Shown in pieces: positions 1 to 7,683 of a stretch of 20,242 nucleotides of DNA. The translations under genes were made by a program, and so were the position numbers. Location of the stretch: contig CAZQGO010000033.1 of the NCBI GenBank assembly GCA_964593065.1, forward strand, positions 1 through 20,242, given 5' to 3'. The notes beneath the pieces were generated by a model that did not search any database, had not been told where the DNA came from, and saw nothing but the letters and a program-made list of their open reading frames with translations. Position 1 is the stretch's first letter, and each line of letters opens with the position of its first letter. The stretch comes from CAZQGO01 sp964593065. Its GTDB lineage: Bacteria; Oederibacteriota; JAAXVQ01.

Positions 1-12
1 CCGTTAACACGC

Positions 13-41
13 TTGACTTATCCGCGAATATTTGATATTGA
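13..41 (+). promoter_or_regulatory. Candidate sigma70-type promoter for the outer-membrane protein gene
   Basis: A TTGACT -35 box (13-18) and a TATTGA -10 box (36-41) are separated by 17 bases. A TG lies one base upstream of the -10 (extended -10). Transcription would start near 48 and give a leader of about 37 bases before the ATG at 85. The spacing is ideal and the -35 is near consensus; the -10 is weaker. The call is from sequence only. Confidence 0.5.
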
Positions 42-84
42 TTAGCTACTATCGCTGGTTAAAAATTTCCAAAAGGGAGGACCT

Positions 85-645
85 ATGCTAAGAAGCAGAT
101 TGGCAAGCAGGATGTTACCCCTGGTGTTGGCATTGTGCCTGACGATTCCCATGGCATTGAGCCGCACCGCCGCCGCCGAGGGACCGAGCAACAGCATCAC
201 CATTAATCCCCTGGGTTTTGTCGGTTGGGGACCGGATATTGAATATCAGGGCGTAATCAATCCCGGCAGCGCCTTCGCCCTGCGCCTTAAGGTCGGCGGC
301 TGGGGCATCGGCGACTGGAGCAACACCGCTTTGGGCGGAGGCGCCTCCTGGCGTTTCTTCCTGCAGGAGGAAAATCCCGCTCCCCGCGGTTTGTGGGTGG
401 GTCCGGCAGTGGACGTGCTGAGCGTGACCTCCAAGTACCAGGATTATGATGCCGTAACCTCCATGATCTATTCCATTTACGGGCAGTTGGGCTACTCCTG
501 GCTCTTCGGGAAAAAAGTCGCCTTCGTTCTTTCGCCCTTTTTGAATCTGGGCTTCAGCTCGGGCTCGATCTCCGTGGCCGACAACAATCTGAATTTCAGC
601 GGTTTCCTTTTTGGCATTGGTCTAGCCATCGGCGTGGCGTTTTGA
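85..645 (+). CDS. Small outer-membrane beta-barrel protein, signal peptide, hypothetical
   Basis: A 186-residue exported protein. The N-terminus is a classic Sec signal peptide: basic residues, then a Leu-rich core, with a likely cleavage after AAA at residue 31. The mature part alternates polar and hydrophobic residues with many Gly and aromatic residues, and it ends in ...IGVAF with a terminal Phe, as outer-membrane barrels inserted by BAM usually do. Its size fits an 8-strand barrel of the DUF3575/OmpW-like class, but I cannot name a family. The start is set by GGGAGG at 75-80, four bases before the ATG. It has its own promoter and a strong terminator, so it looks monocistronic. The location is inferred from composition and the function is unknown. 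Confidence 0.8.
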   Translation: MLRSRLASRMLPLVLALCLTIPMALSRTAAAEGPSNSITINPLGFVGWGPDIEYQGVINPGSAFALRLKVGGWGIGDWSNTALGGGASWRFFLQEENPAPRGLWVGPAVDVLSVTSKYQDYDAVTSMIYSIYGQLGYSWLFGKKVAFVLSPFLNLGFSSGSISVADNNLNFSGFLFGIGLAIGVAF

Positions 646-661
646 AATAGAATCGTCCCCT

Positions 662-700
662 AGCCCGGCGGGATGTGCTTGACCGCCGGGCTTTTTTTTT
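662..700 (+). terminator. Rho-independent terminator after the outer-membrane protein gene
   Basis: A perfect 10-bp stem (AGCCCGGCGG at 662-671 with CCGCCGGGCT at 683-692), an 11-base loop, and an unbroken T run at 692-700. It begins 16 bases after the stop codon. This is the clearest terminator in the window. Confidence 0.93.
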
Positions 701-959
701 GGAAAAACCTCTCCGCGCCCTGCCTTCATTTTTACACGTCAAAGAAATCCGGTTGCCATCTGCACCGAAATGAGGGAAAATATCGTCTCGAAAATTGCCC
801 GCGGGTTCTTCAACGATTCCGGCGCCGGGTGGCCAGGCCGCTACCGGCCGGACCTCATGCCTGCACAGCGCGCGGACCGGCAGCGCTCGTGGTCTCAAGC
901 CGGAACAACGAAGCGGCGGCATTTTCGCCGGATCCATCCATCCCAACCAGGAGGACTAT
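701..959. other. Intergenic region upstream of the LiaF-like gene
   Basis: No convincing gene here. A weak promoter-like pair on the plus strand (TTGCCA at 753-758, then an A/T-rich hexamer about 17 bases later near 776-782) could drive the downstream genes. The second half is GC-rich. The next gene's reading frame stays open back to 795, but that extension has no ribosome binding site and a composition unlike protein. Confidence 0.35.
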
Positions 960-1493
960 ATGCGCATGGGCTGGGGCATATTCTGGGGAATCGTCGTTAT
1001 TCTCATCGGACTCAGCATTCTGATCAACGTGATCTTTCATGTAAATATCCCATTGTTGAAAATCCTGCTCGGATTGTTTTTCATCTACCTGGGCATCAAA
1101 ATAATATTCGGCATTCCGGCCTGCGGTTTCGGCTGGAAGACCGACAAGGATGCCGTCTTCCACGAGAGCGACTTCTCCGGCATTCCCACGGCGGGGGAGT
1201 ATAACGCCATTTTCGGCAAGGCCGTGATCGACCTGACGCGCACGCCTCTGACCGAGCCCGTGACCCGGCTGAAAATCGCGGCCGTGTTCGGCAGCGCCGA
1301 GGTGCGGCTCAACCGCGAGGTCCCGGTGAAAATCCTGGCCAACACCGCTTTCGGAAACGTCCGCCTGCCGGACCGCAGCAGCGGAGGATTCGGCACCGTC
1401 AGCTGGACCAGCGATCATTTTCAGGAACAGGAAAAGCATCTCGCCCTTCAGGCGGACGCGGTCTTCGGAAGCATTCACATCCTCTACCCCTGA
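960..1493 (+). CDS. LiaF-like two-helix membrane protein with repeated FG motifs
   Basis: A 177-residue protein. Two hydrophobic helices (about residues 4-23 and 29-48) precede a soluble domain in which NAIFGKAVIDLT, AAVFGSAEVRL, NTAFGNVRLP and ADAVFGSIHIL recur, each a short strand around an F-G pair. This architecture matches the C-terminal domain of LiaF-type 'cell wall-active antibiotics response' proteins (DUF2154). In Firmicutes LiaF restrains an envelope-stress two-component system; in diderms the role is unclear, and no kinase or regulator is nearby. The ATG at 960 is chosen because AGGAGGA lies at 949-955 and the helices begin at once; longer upstream starts lack this. A glycosyltransferase follows 57 bases later on the same strand. 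Confidence 0.75.
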   Translation: MRMGWGIFWGIVVILIGLSILINVIFHVNIPLLKILLGLFFIYLGIKIIFGIPACGFGWKTDKDAVFHESDFSGIPTAGEYNAIFGKAVIDLTRTPLTEPVTRLKIAAVFGSAEVRLNREVPVKILANTAFGNVRLPDRSSGGFGTVSWTSDHFQEQEKHLALQADAVFGSIHILYP

Positions 1494-1517
1494 TTCCCGC
1501 GGACTTCGCGGGGAATC
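1492..1517 (+). other. Hairpin after the LiaF-like gene
   Basis: GATTCCCGC (1492-1500) pairs with GCGGGGAATC (1508-1517), with one bulged G and a 7-base loop, overlapping the stop codon. No T run follows, so it may be an attenuator or an mRNA 3'-end stabiliser rather than a full terminator. The glycosyltransferase may be read through from upstream. Confidence 0.35.
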
Positions 1518-1550
1518 GCGGCAATCTTTGTTGCCCCGGGAATTCCGCCC

Positions 1551-2405
1551 ATGCGCATCAGCGCCGTCGTGCTGACGAAAAACGAGGAAAAGCATCTGGA
1601 ACGGCTGCTGGCCAGCCTGTCCTGGGTGGATGAAATCATCGTCGTGGACGACGAGAGCACGGACCGGACCCTGGAAATCGCCGCCCGCTACCGCGCCACG
1701 GTCCTCCGGAACCGGTTGACGGATTTTTCCGCGCAGCGCAACCTGGGCCTGCAGGCTGCACAGGGAGATTGGGTTCTGGCCCTGGACGCGGATGAGGAGA
1801 TTCCGGAGGAAACCCGGGACCGGCTGCAGGCCGCCGTGGCCGCGGCTCCACCGGAAGTGGGCGGCTTCCGTCTGCTGCGCCGCAATTTCACCCTGGGGAA
1901 ATGGCTGCAGCACGGGCAACAATTCGCCAAGCGCGTCCGCTGGTATGATGTGGTGCGAATCTTTCGGGAAGGCCATCGTCCCGGCGAGTACCTGGGCGGA
2001 GCGGTCAAACTCTTCCGGCGGCAGGGAGCGAGGTATGTACGGGCCGTGCACGAAGAAGTGGAAATTCCCGGCAAGATCCTGCAGCTGCAAGCGTACGTGA
2101 ACCACTATACCGCCGAATCCGTGTCGGAGCTTTTCGAAAAAATCCGGATTTACACCGGCTTGCACGCCCGGGAAATCTACCGGCAAAATCCCGCACTTCC
2201 GAAAGGAACATTGTGGAAATTGCTCTGGGCCGGACCCGCGACCTTTTGTTCCTATTTTTTCCGCAAACGCGGATTTTTAGACGGGTTTCCCGGCTTCATG
2301 CGGGCTTTTGCATCCGGGTTTTATGAATTCTTGATTTATGCGCATCTTTACCGGCTCCGCTTCGAGAATAAAAATGGCGAAAAAAATCAGCGTATATTGA
2401 AGTAA
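1551..2405 (+). CDS. Family 2 glycosyltransferase, LPS-core/WaaE-like
   Basis: A 284-residue GT-A fold enzyme. It opens with MRISAVVLTKNEE, has the nucleotide-binding acidic motif DDES at residues 33-36, the FSAQRNLGL segment near 59-67, and the metal-binding D-x-D in ALDADEE (79-83). This set and the length fit the WaaE/KdtX-like branch of GT2, which transfers a sugar from a nucleotide-sugar onto lipopolysaccharide inner core or similar glycans at the cytoplasmic face of the membrane. The C-terminal hydrophobic, aromatic stretch (from about 220) suggests membrane association. No clear Shine-Dalgarno precedes the ATG, so translation may be weak or coupled to the upstream gene. Donor and acceptor cannot be read from sequence. 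Confidence 0.87.
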   Translation: MRISAVVLTKNEEKHLERLLASLSWVDEIIVVDDESTDRTLEIAARYRATVLRNRLTDFSAQRNLGLQAAQGDWVLALDADEEIPEETRDRLQAAVAAAPPEVGGFRLLRRNFTLGKWLQHGQQFAKRVRWYDVVRIFREGHRPGEYLGGAVKLFRRQGARYVRAVHEEVEIPGKILQLQAYVNHYTAESVSELFEKIRIYTGLHAREIYRQNPALPKGTLWKLLWAGPATFCSYFFRKRGFLDGFPGFMRAFASGFYEFLIYAHLYRLRFENKNGEKNQRILK

Positions 2406-2455
2406 AATGTAATTTTTGATCACTATGTTTTTTAAATTTAATAAATGAGGAATAT

Positions 2456-3259
2456 ATGAAAACGGCCATTTTTTTCTATACCGGCACCGGAAATTCCTTG
2501 TGGTCCGCAAGATACCTGGCCCAGCAATTGGGTGAAACCGACCTCTTTCCCATGGCTTTGTCCAAAGAACTGGAGGAAATCCTGATCGACGAGGTCTATG
2601 GCCGCTTGGGCCTGGTTTTTCCGGTTCACATCTGGGGCCTGCCCCACCCGGTTTTGCATTTCATTCACCGCCTGTCGCCCATCCAAAACAAGTACCTGTT
2701 TGCCTGCGCGGTCAACGCGGGCCAGGTGGCGAACACCCTGGTGCAACTCCGGAAAGTCATGGCCCGCCGCGCCTTGCGCCTGGACAGCGGTTTTTCGGTG
2801 GTATTACCCTCGAATTATCTGCCCTGGGGCGAAGCCGTATCCGCCGGTCCCAAGCGCGACCGCGTGTTCGCCGCAGCCAGGGCTAAACTGCAGGAGGCCT
2901 CCCAGGTGATACGGACGCAGACCCCGCGCCCGGTCGAAAAGGGCCCGCTGTGGCAAAATATCCTGTTTTCCGGCATCTACCGCATGTCCCTGGCGCAGGT
3001 TCCGAAGATGGATAAGGATTTTTGGGCGGATGAAAAATGCAATGGATGCAAAATCTGCGCGCAAATCTGTCCAGCCCGGAACGTCGTCCTGCGCGGCGGA
3101 CGTCCCGTGTGGCGTCACCGCTGCGAGCAATGCCTGGCCTGCATGCAATGGTGTCCGCAGCAGTCGATCCAGTTCGGAAAGAAAACCCCGCAGTACAAGC
3201 GTTACCACCATCCCGAGGTCGCGCTCAAGGACATGCTGGCCTGCGCGCCGAGGAATTGA
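2456..3259 (+). CDS. EFR1-family flavodoxin/ferredoxin-type protein
   Basis: A 267-residue protein. The N-terminus FFYTGTGNSLWSA (residues 6-18) is a flavodoxin-type phosphate-binding loop. The C-terminus carries two complete [4Fe-4S] motifs: Cys195, 198, 201, 205 followed by Pro, and Cys223, 226, 229, 233 followed by Pro. The order flavodoxin domain then 2x[4Fe-4S] ferredoxin is that of the EFR1 family, predicted cytoplasmic electron-transfer proteins whose partners are mostly unknown. Between the two lies a basic linker (about 115-190). TGAGGA just upstream supports the ATG at 2456. It is convergent with the flavoprotein reductase gene, 35 bases away. A low-potential electron carrier fits an anaerobic or facultative lifestyle, but that is inference. 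Confidence 0.87.
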   Translation: MKTAIFFYTGTGNSLWSARYLAQQLGETDLFPMALSKELEEILIDEVYGRLGLVFPVHIWGLPHPVLHFIHRLSPIQNKYLFACAVNAGQVANTLVQLRKVMARRALRLDSGFSVVLPSNYLPWGEAVSAGPKRDRVFAAARAKLQEASQVIRTQTPRPVEKGPLWQNILFSGIYRMSLAQVPKMDKDFWADEKCNGCKICAQICPARNVVLRGGRPVWRHRCEQCLACMQWCPQQSIQFGKKTPQYKRYHHPEVALKDMLACAPRN

Positions 3260-3294
3260 TCCCCGCCGGACCCAACGAGTTCTCTTCTCCCGCG

Positions 3295-4815
3295 TCAGCG
3301 GGTCCAGGCCAGCCAGGCGGCGAGCAGGGCCTTGACTCCCCGTGTCAGTCTGGAGCGCAGGTAGGCACCGGCGGCCTGTGGCAGCGCCTCGGCCTGGGTG
3401 GGGTAGGGATGAACGACGGAAAATAATCCCTTCAATCCCATGCCCGCCCCCATGGCGACGGAAATTTCACTGATCAAGTCCCCGGCGTGGCTGGCCACGA
3501 TGGTGGCGCCCAGGATCCGGTCCGTGCCTTTTTTCACGAGAATCTTGACAAAGCCCTCCTCCTGCCCGTCCGCCACGGCGCGGTCCACCTTCTCCAGTTC
3601 GCGCACGTAGGTCTGCACGGCCAGGCCCCGGGCCGCGGCATCCCGGGCATACCAGCCGACATGGGCGATCTCGGGGTCCGTATAGGTGCACCAGGGAAGG
3701 GTCAAGGCGCTGAATCGTTTCCGCCCCAGGAACAGGGCGTTTTGAATCACGATTCGGGCTGCGGCATCCGCGGCATGGGTGAATTTCCAGACGGAGCAGA
3801 CATCGCCGGCCGCGAAAATCCGCGGATTCGAGGTGCGCAGGCGGTCGTCGACTTTCACGCCGCGGAGAGAGTCGTATTGGACCCCCGAGCGCTGCAAGCC
3901 CAGACGGTCCACGTTGGGCGTGCGCCCGGCCCCCACCAGGATTTCATCCACGACCAGTTTATGCTCCTGACCCGGGCTGCGGAAATGCACGGCCCTGCCG
4001 TCCCCGTCTTTCTCCACGCGGCCGATGTTCACGTTGCAGAACAGCCGTATTCCTTCCCGCAGGAAGGCCCGCTGCACGATTTCAGCCGCGTCTTCGTCCT
4101 CCCGTTCGAGAAGATGCGGCCCGGCATGCAAGACGGTCACTTGGCTTCCCAGGCGGCAGAATGCCTGGGCCAGTTCACACCCGAGCGGGCCGCCGCCGAT
4201 GACCGCCAAGCGCCGGGGCAGGGTGGTGAGCGTGAACACGGTTTCGTTGGTCAGGAACCCGTTCTCAGCCAGTCCCGGAATGGGCGGGACCGCGGCGCGC
4301 GCGCCGGTGGCGATGACGGCGCGCTTGAAACGCAGGGTTTGGCCGGCGACCTCGACCGCGTCCGGACCCGTAAAACTGCCTTCCCCCAGATACACATCCA
4401 CGCCGAGGCCCCGAAAGCGCTCGGCCGAGTCGTGCGCGCCGAGGCGCGCGCGCAGGCGGCGCACGCGTTCCATCACCGCCGGAAAATCCGCCGCTGCTCC
4501 TGCGGGCACCCGGATCCCGAATTTCGCGGCGGATAAAACCTCCATGGCCGCCCGGCCGGAACGGATCAGGGTCTTGGACGGAACGCAACCCACGTTCAGG
4601 CAATCGCCGCCCAGCAAATCTTTTTCGATCAGGGCGACCTTGGCTCCCAGGGCCGCGGCACCGGCGGCCGTGACCAGGCCGGCCGTTCCGGCACCGAGGA
4701 TCACCAGGTGGTACCGGCCTTTCGGCACCGGGTTGCGCCACTCGGGGGGGTGAACCTGTCCTACCAACTCGCGGTTGAACGGATCGTCGGGATCAACGCG
4801 CACCGGTGACGGCAT
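3295..4815 (-). CDS. Mercuric-reductase-like FAD/NAD(P) disulfide oxidoreductase
   Basis: A 506-residue class I pyridine nucleotide-disulfide oxidoreductase. FAD-binding GAGTAG is at residues 41-46, the redox-active pair Cys72/Cys77 in GGDCLNVGCVPSK, a second Rossmann loop GGGPLG at 207-212, and the FAD motif near FAAGDV. Toward the C-terminus, VHPYPTQAEA puts Tyr where dihydrolipoamide dehydrogenase has its catalytic His (five residues before the Glu), as in MerA-like enzymes. There is no heavy-metal-binding N-domain and no C-terminal Cys pair, so it is probably not a true mercuric reductase. The start is the ATG with GGAGG (complement of 4821-4825); the frame stays open upstream but that part overlaps the preceding gene. 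It lies 10 bases after the VTT-domain gene, so the two are co-translated. Substrate unknown. Confidence 0.9.
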   Translation of the reverse strand: MPSPVRVDPDDPFNRELVGQVHPPEWRNPVPKGRYHLVILGAGTAGLVTAAGAAALGAKVALIEKDLLGGDCLNVGCVPSKTLIRSGRAAMEVLSAAKFGIRVPAGAAADFPAVMERVRRLRARLGAHDSAERFRGLGVDVYLGEGSFTGPDAVEVAGQTLRFKRAVIATGARAAVPPIPGLAENGFLTNETVFTLTTLPRRLAVIGGGPLGCELAQAFCRLGSQVTVLHAGPHLLEREDEDAAEIVQRAFLREGIRLFCNVNIGRVEKDGDGRAVHFRSPGQEHKLVVDEILVGAGRTPNVDRLGLQRSGVQYDSLRGVKVDDRLRTSNPRIFAAGDVCSVWKFTHAADAAARIVIQNALFLGRKRFSALTLPWCTYTDPEIAHVGWYARDAAARGLAVQTYVRELEKVDRAVADGQEEGFVKILVKKGTDRILGATIVASHAGDLISEISVAMGAGMGLKGLFSVVHPYPTQAEALPQAAGAYLRSRLTRGVKALLAAWLAWTR

Positions 4816-4825
4816 GGGAACCTCC

Positions 4826-5560
4826 TTACAATTTCTGGCCGGACTTGAGGCTTTTCGAGGCGATGCGCGCCATGAGTCCTGCCGCGGCCAAGGTGGCGGC
4901 CAGGCCGAGCCAGAAGACGACCTGGTGCATCCAGCCCTCGGGCGCCTGCCGGGCGGCAATCGCCGTCAGAGAGCGCGCGGCCGAACCCAGGTAGACGTAG
5001 ACCAGCGTGGCCGGCAGCATGCCCAGCCAGGATCCCAACAGGTAGGCGCCGAAGGACACGCGGGTCAAGCCCAGCGCGTAATTGAGTAAATTATAGGGAA
5101 ACAAGGGGCTCAATCGCAGCAACAGGACCAGTTTGAACCCCTGCCGGCCAACCGCCTCGTCCAGGCTCAGAAATTTGGGATTGTCCGCTACCTTGCGCGC
5201 GACCCATTCACGGGCCAGGGTCCTCCCGGCGATGAAAGCCGCGCCGGCTCCCAGCGTGGAGCCCACGGACACGGTGGCCGTGCCCAGGGCCACGCCGAAG
5301 ACGAATCCGGAACCCACGGTCAGGATCCAGCCGGGAATCAAAAACAGGCCGGCAAGGACATAGAGGCTCACCACGACCACTGGACCCCAGAAACCCAGGC
5401 CCCGGGTCCAGGCGAGGAGCGACAGCAGGTAATCCCGCAGCGGCAAACGGACCGCGACCAGGAGCAATGCCAGGAGCAAGACCGCCGGCAGGACGATGCG
5501 CAGCCAGGGCGTTCTTTTGGCCCTGGCAGGCGAACTCGGGACATCGGGGCGTGCGTTCAT
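4826..5560 (-). CDS. TVP38/TMEM64 family (VTT/DedA-like) membrane protein
   Basis: A 244-residue integral membrane protein. A short cytoplasmic basic N-terminus is followed by a first helix near residues 20-38. The VTT core then has the glycine-rich re-entrant segment GSGFVFGVALGTATVSVGS, a following R...R region, and LLRLSPLFPYNLLNYALGLT, the hallmark of TVP38 proteins, ending with further helices. Relatives act as lipid scramblases/flippases or in membrane homeostasis; the bacterial role is unsettled. The ATG at 5560 has GGAGG seven bases upstream (complement of 5568-5572), preferred over a TTG 12 codons earlier. It is the first gene of a two-gene operon with the reductase. Other bacteria carry the same pair as one fused protein, which supports a shared job. 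Confidence 0.88.
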   Translation of the reverse strand: MNARPDVPSSPARAKRTPWLRIVLPAVLLLALLLVAVRLPLRDYLLSLLAWTRGLGFWGPVVVVSLYVLAGLFLIPGWILTVGSGFVFGVALGTATVSVGSTLGAGAAFIAGRTLAREWVARKVADNPKFLSLDEAVGRQGFKLVLLLRLSPLFPYNLLNYALGLTRVSFGAYLLGSWLGMLPATLVYVYLGSAARSLTAIAARQAPEGWMHQVVFWLGLAATLAAAGLMARIASKSLKSGQKL

Positions 5561-5710
5561 GCGGCGGCCTCCAGCCGGGAAGGAAGCATCCCGCAACGGT
5601 CGAATCCCGGCGTTGGCAGCGATTGTTCGGCCGGGAATGCAGGATGGTGCCTAAGATTTTTGAAGCATGATCGGACAGCGCCCACTCAAAGGCGGAACCG
5701 AATCGGGCCG

Positions 5711-6532
5711 TTAAGCATTCTCCGGAGGTCCGGAGGGTTGATCCAGCCACGCCAGCAGGCCGGCGAATTCGTCCTTGACCTGCTTGTAGACGGTACGTTG
5801 GTCCGCGGACTGGTCGAGAAACCTCCGGATGATGCGGTACCCGGGCTTGTCATAGTCGCCGAGGAAATCCGCGAGATTCTGCCTGAAATTCGGGAAGTAT
5901 TCGTGTTGCCGGAAAGGGTTCAGCCGCTTGAGCAAATCCTCGCGGTCGGGAGCGTAGCGCAAAATAAAATAAATGTAAAAGAAATCCTTGTCCCGCTTGA
6001 ATTCCTCGCCGCGCAAAACAAAGGAAACGCCCTTGTGGAACAGGAAAGTGGCCGGTTCCGGCACGCGGACGCATAGGCCGCGTCCGGCGTGCTCGATCAT
6101 AAGCCGGATGGGGGACTCCAGCAGGACTTCGAAGGCTTCGATCCGGTTGCAGGCCAGCTCGCGTCCCAAAAAGCGGTTCAGGGTGTCGTCCGAGGTCAGG
6201 AAGGAAGTGATGAATTCCAGCTTCAATGCCGAAACCCCGCGGCGGCTGATGAATTCAATGGGCTCGTTTTCATCCGCAAACAAGCGCTGGCTTTCGAGCC
6301 CTTCCGCCTTCAACCGCGCATAGACCGTTTGGACGTAGCGCGAGGGCCCGGTCTCGGTAACCCCCAGGTCAATATCCAGGGTGGTGGGGATGTTGGCAAT
6401 TTTTCTTTTCCACAGATGCTTGGCGTACAGATACGGGCACCATCCGCCCACGACGACCACTTTATCCAGGCCGGGGCCGAGAGCCGCGAGGGTATCCAAA
6501 AATTGCTTTTCCAGGTGAATGAGTTCAGGCAA
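5711..6532 (-). CDS. AbiEii-like nucleotidyltransferase toxin (type IV TA)
   Basis: A 273-residue protein of the DNA polymerase-beta-like nucleotidyltransferase superfamily. Motif I is VVVGGW (residues 26-31) and the metal-binding Asp pair is LDIDLG with D53 and D55. A later block has K167, R174 and RDKD (180-183) before FFYIYF, matching the K...R...RD..D signature of AbiEii-type toxins. AbiEii toxins are GTP-binding nucleotidyltransferases that arrest growth, and some such systems abort phage infection. The ORF begins with TTG at 6532, inside the end of the antitoxin gene (8-base overlap), so translation is probably coupled. The spacing to a weak AAGG is about 8 bases. Sequence divergence from classical AbiEii means exact subfamily membership should be held loosely. 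Confidence 0.8.
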   Translation of the reverse strand: MPELIHLEKQFLDTLAALGPGLDKVVVVGGWCPYLYAKHLWKRKIANIPTTLDIDLGVTETGPSRYVQTVYARLKAEGLESQRLFADENEPIEFISRRGVSALKLEFITSFLTSDDTLNRFLGRELACNRIEAFEVLLESPIRLMIEHAGRGLCVRVPEPATFLFHKGVSFVLRGEEFKRDKDFFYIYFILRYAPDREDLLKRLNPFRQHEYFPNFRQNLADFLGDYDKPGYRIIRRFLDQSADQRTVYKQVKDEFAGLLAWLDQPSGPPENA

Positions 6533-7217
6533 GGGGCCCGCCTTGTTGCAACAGATGCTCTTTGAAATGCTCCGCTTCCTCAGGCCCGCCGGGCAGGAAG
6601 CCTGCCAAGTCCAGGTAGAGCTGCAGGTTGGATACCACCGGATGTCCGCCCACCAGGCGGCTGTGCTTGAAGACCGAACTTTGGTAGAAAGGAACGGTCA
6701 GGCAGACATTCCCGCCGCGCACGAGCTTGAGCAATCCCAGATCGCCCTCCACGTCGCGGAAAAATGCCTCGGCCCGGCCCGGATCGACATTCAAATACAG
6801 AAACTGGCGGTCGTCCTTGACATAGGGGGAGATGAGGCGGGTCCCGCTGAAGAGGGTTAAGGCGTATTCCAGCTTGTGGGCAGTGAAGTATTCCCGGGCC
6901 GTCTTCAGAAAATTCTTGTTCGGGAAATGATAGAACGCGTGCAGGTTGCGGTCGAAACTATACGAGCGCGTCCAGTCCCGCAAGAGCAGCTCAGGGTTGA
7001 TCAGTCTGGTGTAACTTCCGGGGCCGATCCGCACGCGCTCCACGTAACCGAGTTTCTCGGCGCGGTTGAGCACCATGCTCGCCAGGCCGAAGGACACGCC
7101 TTCCTTGGACAATTCCAGAATTTTCCAGGAACGCTTGGGTTCACGCAACAGGGCACGCAAAACCAGGGAAGCCCGGTCACTGAAAATATTTTGGACCACA
7201 CGGCGCTTTAAAGCCAT
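6525..7217 (-). CDS. AbiEi-like winged-helix antitoxin (type IV TA)
   Basis: A 230-residue protein. Residues 1-65 look like a winged-helix DNA-binding domain (RASLVLRALLREPKRSWKI, then an L-x-K-LGYVERVR wing). The rest is an AbiEi-type C-terminal domain: TLFSGTRLISPYV, GNVCLTVPFYQSS, and near the end VVSNLQLYLDLAGFLPGG followed by EEAEHFKEHLL, the P-V-x-N-x-x-x-Y-L-D-L type ending seen across AbiEi proteins. AbiEi represses its own operon and counters the toxin's activity without a stable complex. The gene precedes and overlaps the toxin gene. The ATG at 7217 has AGAAGG a few bases upstream. The AT-rich spacer upstream holds a candidate operator. Confidence 0.82.
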   Translation of the reverse strand: MALKRRVVQNIFSDRASLVLRALLREPKRSWKILELSKEGVSFGLASMVLNRAEKLGYVERVRIGPGSYTRLINPELLLRDWTRSYSFDRNLHAFYHFPNKNFLKTAREYFTAHKLEYALTLFSGTRLISPYVKDDRQFLYLNVDPGRAEAFFRDVEGDLGLLKLVRGGNVCLTVPFYQSSVFKHSRLVGGHPVVSNLQLYLDLAGFLPGGPEEAEHFKEHLLQQGGPLA

Positions 7218-7683
7218 AAAACCTTCTAATTTTCAACATTAATTATGTATATACAATACGTTGAAAGTTTAGCTCAAATTACTCAAAATGGCAAGATATA
7301 TATTAATTTTTCGAGACAATGAACATATTTAAAAGCGTATTCATTGATCCCTGTTTGGATTATTCCAACACCTTTCATACTGGATACGGCATTGAATATT
7401 CCGATGTCATAGTTAACAATTCAAACATTTGAGTTGCACAAATTACCAGCGCTTTTGTACAATTTTTAACACAAGTTATTGAACTGCCTTATTTTACAAA
7501 GATAATAAGTAATGCATCCCAGGGTTTTCATGCTTCGTTGTATAATAAACCGTCATATGCCTTTGATGAAAAAAATAGTCAGTTTATATATGTTTATTTT
7601 ACAAGGAAAATCATGGACCCGAATTGGCGCGAATTTTGCTATCTATTAATTGGTATCCTTTTTATAAAGGCAGGTGATCAAAA
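7218..7683. other. AT-rich intergenic spacer
   Basis: 466 bases with no supported gene. Two 60-base lines I counted (7261-7380) are about 25% and 33% G+C, against GC-rich surroundings. It contains the AbiE upstream region, many short A/T tracts, a TTGTACAA palindrome near 7456 and a small CCTTT/AAAGG hairpin (7657-7670) just before the 49-codon ORF. The base composition break next to a toxin-antitoxin pair suggests imported DNA or a silenced regulatory region. I saw no integrase, att repeat or transposon end. Confidence 0.6.
7231..7266. promoter_or_regulatory. Candidate AbiEi operator (inverted repeat plus palindrome)
   Basis: TTTCAAC (7231-7237) and GTTGAAA (7260-7266) form a perfect 7-bp inverted repeat. 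Between them lies the palindrome TGTATATACA (7246-7255). The element starts 13 bases upstream of the antitoxin start codon, where AbiEi-family antitoxins bind inverted repeats to repress their promoter. A/T-rich hexamers inside it could serve as the -10. Position and symmetry are seen; binding is inferred. Confidence 0.4.

Noticed and set aside
855..2186. 443-codon minus-strand frame
   Set aside because: Lies opposite the LiaF-like and glycosyltransferase genes, whose motifs are clear. It has no recognisable domain and is a GC-driven shadow.
3487..4536. 349-codon plus-strand frame
   Set aside because: Opposite the flavoprotein reductase, whose FAD, Cys-pair and NAD motifs are all present on the minus strand.
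3295..4815. True mercuric reductase (merA)
   Set aside because: No N-terminal metal-binding domain, no C-terminal Cys pair and no mer genes nearby.
5605..5636. Hairpin TCCCGGC/GCCGGGA between the toxin and TVP38 genes as a terminator
   Set aside because: Seven-bp stem with an 18-base loop and no T run on either strand; too weak to call.
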